The notes under the pieces were generated by a model, which saw nothing but the letters and a program-made list of their open reading frames with translations, did not search any database and was not told the origin of the DNA. The translations under genes were made by a program, and so were the position numbers. Below are positions 45,771-52,446 of a stretch of 64,000 nucleotides of DNA, piece after piece; positions within the stretch are counted from its first letter, which is position 1, and every line of letters starts with the position of its first letter. Origin of the DNA: an uncultured Prevotellaceae bacterium. Its GTDB lineage: Bacteria > Bacteroidota > Bacteroidia > Bacteroidales > Bacteroidaceae. Where the stretch lies: NCBI GenBank assembly GCA_946402905.1, contig CAMIYC010000011.1, forward strand, positions 23,257 to 87,256, read 5' to 3'.

Positions 45771-46547
45771 ATGAATATGAAAAGACTGATCATCTTCCTC
45801 GCCTATTTGCTCATGACGACGACTGTCCCGGCGCAGGATCACCACGTCCGCCGGCAGCCGAAGTCTGTGCAGCAGACAAAAACGAAGCCTGTCGCCAAGC
45901 CTCAATCAAAGCCAGTCACCAAACCCTCATCCCGACCAGTTTCGAAAGCCAGGTCGTCTCAACCATCAAATGTGCCCCTCTGTCCCGACAACCACCATCC
46001 TCACATGATTGATCTTGGCCTTCCCTCTGGCACAAAGTGGGCCTGCTGCAACGTCGGAGCCGACAAACCAGAAGCCTATGGCGGTTATTACGCTTGGGGT
46101 GAGACCGAGACGAAATACGAATATAGTTGGAAAACTTACAAATATTGTGACGGAACATCTAACTGTAAGAGCCTTGGATGGGATATCGCTGATACGAGTT
46201 ACGACGTTGCTCATGTGAAATGGGGCGATAGATGGGTGCTACCGTTACATGATCAACAGGAAGAATTGATGAATAATTGCACTTGTAAATGGATGACCAT
46301 GAATGGTGTCGCGGGAGAAAAGTTCACCAGTAAGAGGAACGGTGCGAGCATCTTCTTGCCTGCAGCGGGCTATCGTGACGATTCCGGCCTCGACTATGTC
46401 GGCTCTTACGGATTTTACTGGTCGTCGACGCAGAATCCGTCATACTCGCACTACGCCTACTACTTGGACTTCAATTCGGCCAACGTGGACTGGTACGGAA
46501 TCAGCTGCTACCTTGGTCAGAGCGTACGCCCCGTCTCCAGTAATTAA
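45771..46547 (+). CDS. Exported Fib_succ_major-domain protein
   Basis: This 258-residue protein has a signal peptide (MNMKRLIIFLAYLLMTT, cleavage after VPA), then a basic proline-rich linker (KPVAKPQSKPVTKPSSRPV), and a C-terminal domain of the 'Fibrobacter succinogenes major paralogous' type: DLGLPSGTKWACCNVGA, GYYAWGETETK, GWDIADTSYDVAHV, WVLPLHDQQEEL and FYWSSTQN. These domains are common in surface proteins of Bacteroidales and are probably ligand-binding; function is not established. It is the only plus-strand gene inside the kinase region and has a consensus promoter, so it is separately controlled. Confidence 0.8.
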   Translation: MNMKRLIIFLAYLLMTTTVPAQDHHVRRQPKSVQQTKTKPVAKPQSKPVTKPSSRPVSKARSSQPSNVPLCPDNHHPHMIDLGLPSGTKWACCNVGADKPEAYGGYYAWGETETKYEYSWKTYKYCDGTSNCKSLGWDIADTSYDVAHVKWGDRWVLPLHDQQEELMNNCTCKWMTMNGVAGEKFTSKRNGASIFLPAAGYRDDSGLDYVGSYGFYWSSTQNPSYSHYAYYLDFNSANVDWYGISCYLGQSVRPVSSN

Positions 46548-46595
46548 TGCTTTTTTCCAGCCAATCCCCTATCATGTAGTATGCCCTAAGCCCAC

Positions 46596-48455
46596 TTAGT
46601 TATTATTGATAAACATGCTGGTAAAACCTACTCCCAATAAAAATATCCATAATATGATATAGAATAGAAACAATTTCAAAGTTCTTAACTTGATTTGTTG
46701 AAATTTTGAATCATATATTTGAAAAGCATACTCTTTTGTCGTCCAAATGTTTGTGTCAGAATTATAGATCAACTGTCTATTTCTTTTCCAATATAAAAAA
46801 ATAAAATAACCAACACACATTCCTCCAAGTTCAATGACGGTAACTATCGAGTTTCCTAATGCAGAGATAAATAATAATAATATTATTAATGGAGCTAACC
46901 ACTTTATTTTGAAATTCCAAATTTTTTCTTTAGGGAACGACAGTAAGAAAGCTAGTATTATAGCATAGATTGCCCCAGATGCTCCTACGGTGGTCCATGA
47001 GTTGAGTGTATTGGCCAGCGAGATGTCGTGCATGGCCTGTCTAAAGGGAGTGAAGAAACCGATATCAGGCAATTGTCCTGACATGATATAGAAAAGGGAG
47101 CAGTATTGAAATATTTCTTGGATGACTCCTGCCCCCACACTGCACAAAATGTAATAAAAAAGGAATTTTTTGGGTCCCCATACTCTCTCTACTATGCACC
47201 CGAACATCCACAGTGCGAACATATTGAAGAAAAGATGATCCCATCCACCATGCATGAACATGTAGGTAAACAACTGATACAACTTGAAATCGGAAGCCAG
47301 GAAAAAATGCAATCCGAAAATATCGTTCAGGTCGATGCCTCTCATTATGAGCACATAATATGTCAGAAAAGCCAGAATATTTATTATCATCAGAATCTTA
47401 GTAATGCTAAATAAGCGCCTCTTACTAGATGCAACTTCTTTTTGGGAATCATGTGTATTTTGTTCCTGATCCTGTACATTAAAAATTTGAGTTTTTTCAT
47501 ATATCTCTTCATTCTCAAAATCGTTACTGTCACTCTCCTCGGGGCTGCATTTTGCAAAAAGAAGATTTTGTTGCTCTATAAGTGCATGAATGTTTTGTGG
47601 TCTGTCCATCCTATCAGTCTTCATCAACCAAAGAATGAGTTTCTTCATCTCATAACTGACAAAAGACATCGGCAAAGCAATGTGCTTGTCTGCTGAGCGG
47701 TCATCGTCGATATCAGATGGTAACGGCGGTTTTTTGTTCGTCAATAGATTATAAATGGTCGCGCCGAGCGCATAAATATCAGTCCATGGCCCGAACTTCT
47801 CTAAGTTCTGCTCCATCTGTTCGCGTGGAGCAAAACCATTGGTGTAACCAACTGATGTGGAGGTGGTTGCGCCTCCAGTTGCACTGCGCTGTTTGCTTGC
47901 GCCGAAGTCGATGAGCGTGATATTCCCCTGTCTGTCGACCATAATATTGGCGGGCTTCAAGTCAAGGTGCCATAGATTCTCTTGGTGCACACATGCCAAT
48001 GCATCAAGTATCTGGGGCAAGTATTTCATCACCTCTTTCTCAGAAAACGGTTTTCGTAAACGTTTCAACTTATCTGACAGGTTCTCACCATCAATATAGT
48101 CCATCACATAATATGCCGTGCCATTCTCCTCAAAAAGGTCGTGAACTCGAACGATATGCTCATTCTTTAGTTTGCGAAGCCGTCGTGCCTCTTTTTTGAA
48201 TTTCTGCAATTGTTCATTAAAGAGGTCCTTGTTCTCAATGTTACTAACACTCACGGTGGTATTGTTGGCATCGCGTTGTGTCACTCCACGGATGAAAAAC
48301 TCTTTGATGGCCACTACCTCATCAAACTCGATATTTGTGGCTAAATATGTGTTGCCAAAACCACCCGAAGAGAGATAGCTATCTATGCGGTATACATTCC
48401 TCAAGATACATCCTACAGGAAGCATAACTCCTCTATTTACATGATGTTCGTTCAT
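46596..48455 (-). CDS. Ser/Thr kinase fused to a rhomboid domain lacking the catalytic histidine
   Basis: This 619-residue protein has a Hanks-type kinase domain with SSGGFGNTY, K51 in VAIKEFF, HLDLKPAN (163-170) and DFG (183-185), collinear with the other kinase in the window up to about residue 275. A linker (about 290-345) leads to a six- or seven-helix rhomboid domain (about 350-560). That domain keeps WDHLFFNMFALWMFG (H407 and N411 of the HxxxN motif) and the GASG serine S493. At the place of the catalytic histidine (normally H-x-G-G) it has E542 in VIELGGMCVGY. A last helix (about 593-613) follows. It could be a membrane-binding pseudoprotease or a protease with altered chemistry. Confidence 0.9.
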   Translation of the reverse strand: MNEHHVNRGVMLPVGCILRNVYRIDSYLSSGGFGNTYLATNIEFDEVVAIKEFFIRGVTQRDANNTTVSVSNIENKDLFNEQLQKFKKEARRLRKLKNEHIVRVHDLFEENGTAYYVMDYIDGENLSDKLKRLRKPFSEKEVMKYLPQILDALACVHQENLWHLDLKPANIMVDRQGNITLIDFGASKQRSATGGATTSTSVGYTNGFAPREQMEQNLEKFGPWTDIYALGATIYNLLTNKKPPLPSDIDDDRSADKHIALPMSFVSYEMKKLILWLMKTDRMDRPQNIHALIEQQNLLFAKCSPEESDSNDFENEEIYEKTQIFNVQDQEQNTHDSQKEVASSKRRLFSITKILMIINILAFLTYYVLIMRGIDLNDIFGLHFFLASDFKLYQLFTYMFMHGGWDHLFFNMFALWMFGCIVERVWGPKKFLFYYILCSVGAGVIQEIFQYCSLFYIMSGQLPDIGFFTPFRQAMHDISLANTLNSWTTVGASGAIYAIILAFLLSFPKEKIWNFKIKWLAPLIILLLFISALGNSIVTVIELGGMCVGYFIFLYWKRNRQLIYNSDTNIWTTKEYAFQIYDSKFQQIKLRTLKLFLFYIILWIFLLGVGFTSMFINNN

Positions 48456-48570
48456 ACAAGTTTCTTGATTTAGTATTTCCTATGTGAATTCTGCTGAAAG
48501 GTCATCATTTTGGGGCCAGTCTTTTTTGTATAACGCACCATCTTACTTTATTTGTTGGAAATTAAATAAT

Positions 48571-49008
48571 TTACTCTGATAAAACGACTTTAAGAGTGGT
48601 GGCACCAGAAGTGGCAGAACCTCTCCATTCCTTAGATGATGTGCGAGATAACGACAAATACAACGTTCGACCTGGGTCATACAACTCAATAGAACCGTTA
48701 GAATGATACGTTCCTACAATTTCCAGACTTACTTTTTGACTGATGTTTTTATAAACACCATTAATACCACCATCGTTTTCAATCTGTATAGAGAATTCAA
48801 CAGGCCATGAATGTTTGTTGTTGTAAAATGAACCTTTCAGAAGATGATGATTTGTTAAAATATTTTTTCTTGGCATACTATTCTTTTCAGCATTCGTTCT
48901 TGTTTGAGAAGATGCGGCATTTCGCCTGACAGTGTGGGTCTGAGCAGACATATCAAGACTTGTCAATATCATCACAAAGAAGAGCGTAACGAATAATATT
49001 GGTCTCAT
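48571..49008 (-). CDS. Small exported protein of unknown function
   Basis: The 145-residue product has a signal peptide (MRPILFVTLFFVMILTS, cleavage after MSA) and a mature part that begins QTHTVRRNAASSQTRTN, similar in style to the start of the mature Fib_succ_major protein (HHVRRQPKSVQQTKT). The remainder is a beta-rich domain (FSIQIENDGGINGVYKN, LEIVGTYHSNGSIELY). I do not recognise the family. It lies upstream of the kinase-rhomboid gene on the same strand with 115 bases between and no promoter in the gap, so the two are probably co-transcribed; it might be periplasmic input for that kinase. Confidence 0.7.
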   Translation of the reverse strand: MRPILFVTLFFVMILTSLDMSAQTHTVRRNAASSQTRTNAEKNSMPRKNILTNHHLLKGSFYNNKHSWPVEFSIQIENDGGINGVYKNISQKVSLEIVGTYHSNGSIELYDPGRTLYLSLSRTSSKEWRGSATSGATTLKVVLSE

Positions 49009-49155
49009 GGATTGTTAAGTCGTATTATAGATGAAAATGTAATTGTTTTAGCCTGAATAATTCATATAAAATGAAAAATGTGAGGTTTTTTAACGCTAAC
49101 CATTTGGTAATCAGAGATAAATGTTAATTTGCGGTGTCAAATAAACTTGCAAGTA

Positions 49156-49187
49156 CAAAAATAGTCAATTTTCAGTTTGCTTCCAAG
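49156..49187 (-). promoter_or_regulatory. Promoter of the small exported protein and kinase-rhomboid genes
   Basis: On the minus strand CTTG, 20 bases, then TATTTTTG. The leader to the start at 49008 would be about 140 bases, which is long and could hold a regulatory element; no clear hairpin is evident. Confidence 0.5.
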
Positions 49188-49372
49188 AAAAATCAGAAAA
49201 ATTTCACTCTTCAGCCATAATAATATTCAGTATTGAGGCATTAATCGGTGCTGTGAGTCTTTCCTTGCATAGCGGCCTGCTGTTGCTTCGGCAGGAGGAG
49301 CACCTGGCCCTTGCCTCCCAGTTTTCTGCTTCATACACGACACCCACACTCCCTATAAGGTCCGCCACATTC

Positions 49373-49480
49373 TCATTGAGATTCTCTCAAAAGGTCCTTG
49401 AACTCGTTCAACTCGGCTTCGGATTGTATGGTGTTCAGTGCGTTCATCAGTTCCAGTTGTGCCATTTCAGCGCAACTCAT
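49373..49480 (-). CDS. Small 35-residue ORF, possibly truncated
   Basis: MSCAEMAQLELMNALNTIQSE... resembles in character the N-terminus of short helical Bacteroidales proteins that begin with an ALN-x-(I/L)-x-(S/T)-E-x-E-L-N-(E/D)-F pattern. Here it stops after 35 residues, while an open frame continues in another phase downstream, so a frameshift is possible. A TATCTTTG -7 element lies on the minus strand at 49505-49512. The track's longer start at 49636 is less likely. The flanking intergenic region (49009-49372) otherwise shows only the promoter at 49156. Confidence 0.35.
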   Translation of the reverse strand: MSCAEMAQLELMNALNTIQSEAELNEFKDLLRESQ

Positions 49481-49665
49481 AATTATATCGTTTAATATCC
49501 GTGACAAAGATACAAAAAGTTTTGCAATCATGTGTCGTTTCGCAACAAAATATAATAGGATGCTGGCAGGTGTTATCGTATCAGCGCCTGCCAAGGATGT
49601 CCTACTGTGATACATCACAAAAACTATTTGAGACATACCACATGAAGCATCTTGTCTTTTTTATG

Positions 49666-49673
49666 TATTTTTG
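49666..49673 (+). promoter_or_regulatory. -7 element of the hemicellulose hydrolase operon
   Basis: TATTTTTG matches TAnnTTTG, 22 bases before the first possible start codon of the duplicated GH43 gene. No TTTG is found at 19-21 bases upstream, which may mean activator-dependent transcription. Confidence 0.5.
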
Positions 49674-49695
49674 CACAAACAATAATAATACATTA

Positions 49696-52431
49696 ATGAT
49701 GAAGCATTTTTTACGCATGACTGTGGGAGCTGCCGTGGGCATGATGCTCCCGTTCCTCTCCTTAAAGGCACAGAATCCCTTTGTGCAGACCTGGTACACG
49801 AGTGACCCGGCACCGATGGTGCACGACGGCACCATGTATGTCTATACCGGTCATGACGAGGATGGTGCCGACTTCTTCTGGATGCAGGAGTGGCGCGTCT
49901 ATTCCACCACCGATATGGTCAACTGGACCGACCATGGATCGCCCTTGGCGCTGGAGAACTTCTCCTGGGCCGACGACAGAGCATGGGCGAGCCAGTGCAT
50001 CGAGCGCGACGGCCAATTCTTCTGGTACGTCTGCGCCCACTCACGGTTGTCGAAAGGCATGGCCATCGGCGTGGCAGTAAGCGACTCACCAACAGGACCT
50101 TTTCGCGACGCCATCGGCAAGCCGCTCTTCGAGAATGGCAGCTGGGATCATATCGACCCCACCGTCTTCATCGACGACGACGGACAGGCGTGGCTGATGT
50201 GGGGCAATCCGCGTGTCTATTACCTCAAGCTCAATCGCGACATGGCCTCTTATGAGGGCGAGGTGGGCATGCTGCCCATGACCGAGGAGGCCTTCGGAGG
50301 CCCGGTGATGAGCGAGCGCGAGCAGGGCAAGGACTACAAGGACAGTTATGTCGAGGGACCGTGGCTTACCAAGCGCGGCGGGCAGTATCAGCTGCTCTAT
50401 GCAGCGGGTGGTGTGCCCGAACATATATCTTACAGCACGGCACCTGCCCCCACCGGCCCATGGCGTTATGCCGGTCCCATCATGCCGCTCTGTGACACCG
50501 GGTCATTCACCAACCATTGTGGCGTTGCCGACTACAAAGGTCACAGCTACTTCTTCTACCATACAGGTAAGTTGCCGGGTGGGGGAGGATTCGGCAGAAG
50601 CGTGGCGGTAGAGGAATTCAAGTACAACAGCGACGGCTCTTTCCCCACCATCATGCCCACCGACCAGGGCGTGCAGCCCGTGGGTACGCTCTGCCCCTAC
50701 CGCCGTGTAGAGGCCGAGACCATGGCTTTCTCCAAAGGGGTGAAGACCGAGCAAAACGCTGAGACGGGTGTATATGTCTCCGACATCCACAACGGCGACT
50801 ATATCAAGCTCCAGGCCGTCGACTTCTCGCAGCGCATACCTCGCACCTTCACAGCCCGCGTGGCCAGTGCTCTGCGGGGCGGAATCATTGAGGTGCGTAT
50901 CGATAGTCTGGCCGGACAACAGCTGGTGCGCCTGCAGGTGCCCGGCACCGATGGCTGGGAGCAGTGGCAGACCCTCACTGCCGACCTCACCGCCTACACC
51001 ACCGGCGTGCACGATCTCTATCTCGTGTTCACTGGCAGGAAGGGACCCAAGTTGTTCAATCTCGACTGGTGGGAGATGCGAGGCTTGGAGCAGTGCAACA
51101 TGCCGCTCTTCCAGACCAAATACACCGCCGACCCTTCACCTCTGGTGGTGGGCGACACCTTATTTTTATATACTTCTCACGACGCGTCGCCTGAGGATAT
51201 TCCCGATCCCAATGAGAAAAGCTCCGCGGGATTCTTCATGTATGACTGGCTCCTGTGGTCGACTACCGATATGGTCAACTGGACGGAGCACGGCGCCGTG
51301 GCATCGCTCAAAGACTTCTCCTGGCGCAGCCGTGAGAATGGGGGATGGGCCATACAGTGTGTGGAGCGTAATGGCAAGTACTATCTCTACGCACCACTCC
51401 ATGGCCATGGCATCGGCGTGCTCGTGGCCGACTCCCCCTACGGACCTTTCAAAGATCCGTTGGGCAAGCCGCTGGTGTGGCAGAAGGAGCACTGGGATGA
51501 CATCGACCCCACGGTATACACCGACGACGACGGACAGGCTTACATGTACTGGGGCAACCCCAATACTTACTATGCCCTTCTCAACGACGACATGATCTCG
51601 CTCAAGAGCGACATCGTGAAGCTCGACTATCATATTGACCACTATCAGGAAGGTCCGTGGTTCTATAAACGTAATGGCAAGTATTATCTGGGTTATGCCA
51701 CCACCTGCTGTCCCGAGGCGTTAGGCTATGCGATGAGCGACAGTCCCACCGGGCCGTGGAAGAGCCAGGGGTATATCATGCGGCCCACCGAGCGCGACCG
51801 TGGCAACCATCCCGGCATCGTCGACTACAAGGGACATTCCTATATCTTCGGACAGAACTACGACCTCATGCACCTCGACACCTTCGTACACCACGAGCGA
51901 CGCTCCGTGTCGGCCACCGAGATGACCTACCTGCCCGACGGCACCATCGCTGAAGTGCCCTACTGGCTCGACCAGGAGCCGATACGACAGTTGCACGCTC
52001 TCAATCCCTATCGGCGGGTCGAGGCTGAAACCATGGCTTGGGGCAAGGGACTGAAGTCGGCCAAGATGGGCATACCCAATACGGGGGTTGTGGCCGATAT
52101 GCCGTATTCCACGGGCCGTCGCAATATGTATGTCACTGATATCGACGATGGCGAGTACATCCGCCTGCGCGGTGTCGACTTCGGCGACAGCGGAGCCAAG
52201 AAATTCCTGTTGTGTGCTGCTGCCGAAGGCTCCTGCGTGGTGACACTTCGTCTTGACGCCGTCGACGGTCCTGCCGTCGGTATGATGACCATCAGCCCCA
52301 CTGGTTCGGTGGAGAAATACAAACTCCTCTCAGCCAAGGTCAACCAGGCGCAGGGCGTGCACGATTTGTATCTTTGCTTTGACCGGTCGAAGGGAGACGT
52401 GCGGCTTGACTACTGGATGTTTAAGAAATAA
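49696..52431 (+). CDS. Exported tandem GH43-CBM6-GH43-CBM6 hydrolase
   Basis: The 911-residue protein is an internal duplication. After a signal peptide (MMKHFLRMTVGAAVGMM) comes a GH43 five-blade propeller starting TSDPAPMVHDGTMYVYTGHD with YVEGPW as proton-donor region. A CBM6-like module follows (YRRVEAETMAFSKGVK, NGDYIKLQAVDF), then a second GH43 (TADPSPLVVGDTLFLYTSHD, YQEGPW) and a second CBM6-like module (YRRVEAETMAWGKGLK, DGEYIRLRGVDF). Both copies keep the Asp and Glu positions, so both may be active. Likely substrates are arabinose or xylose side chains and xylo-oligosaccharides. The track's start at 49501 lies before the promoter. Confidence 0.88.
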   Translation: MMKHFLRMTVGAAVGMMLPFLSLKAQNPFVQTWYTSDPAPMVHDGTMYVYTGHDEDGADFFWMQEWRVYSTTDMVNWTDHGSPLALENFSWADDRAWASQCIERDGQFFWYVCAHSRLSKGMAIGVAVSDSPTGPFRDAIGKPLFENGSWDHIDPTVFIDDDGQAWLMWGNPRVYYLKLNRDMASYEGEVGMLPMTEEAFGGPVMSEREQGKDYKDSYVEGPWLTKRGGQYQLLYAAGGVPEHISYSTAPAPTGPWRYAGPIMPLCDTGSFTNHCGVADYKGHSYFFYHTGKLPGGGGFGRSVAVEEFKYNSDGSFPTIMPTDQGVQPVGTLCPYRRVEAETMAFSKGVKTEQNAETGVYVSDIHNGDYIKLQAVDFSQRIPRTFTARVASALRGGIIEVRIDSLAGQQLVRLQVPGTDGWEQWQTLTADLTAYTTGVHDLYLVFTGRKGPKLFNLDWWEMRGLEQCNMPLFQTKYTADPSPLVVGDTLFLYTSHDASPEDIPDPNEKSSAGFFMYDWLLWSTTDMVNWTEHGAVASLKDFSWRSRENGGWAIQCVERNGKYYLYAPLHGHGIGVLVADSPYGPFKDPLGKPLVWQKEHWDDIDPTVYTDDDGQAYMYWGNPNTYYALLNDDMISLKSDIVKLDYHIDHYQEGPWFYKRNGKYYLGYATTCCPEALGYAMSDSPTGPWKSQGYIMRPTERDRGNHPGIVDYKGHSYIFGQNYDLMHLDTFVHHERRSVSATEMTYLPDGTIAEVPYWLDQEPIRQLHALNPYRRVEAETMAWGKGLKSAKMGIPNTGVVADMPYSTGRRNMYVTDIDDGEYIRLRGVDFGDSGAKKFLLCAAAEGSCVVTLRLDAVDGPAVGMMTISPTGSVEKYKLLSAKVNQAQGVHDLYLCFDRSKGDVRLDYWMFKK

Positions 52432-52446
52432 AGACAGAGAATAATA

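Noticed and set aside
46009-46218. Small ORFs inside the Fib_succ_major gene
   Set aside because: They are out-of-frame shadows of a gene with signal peptide, promoter and recognised domain.
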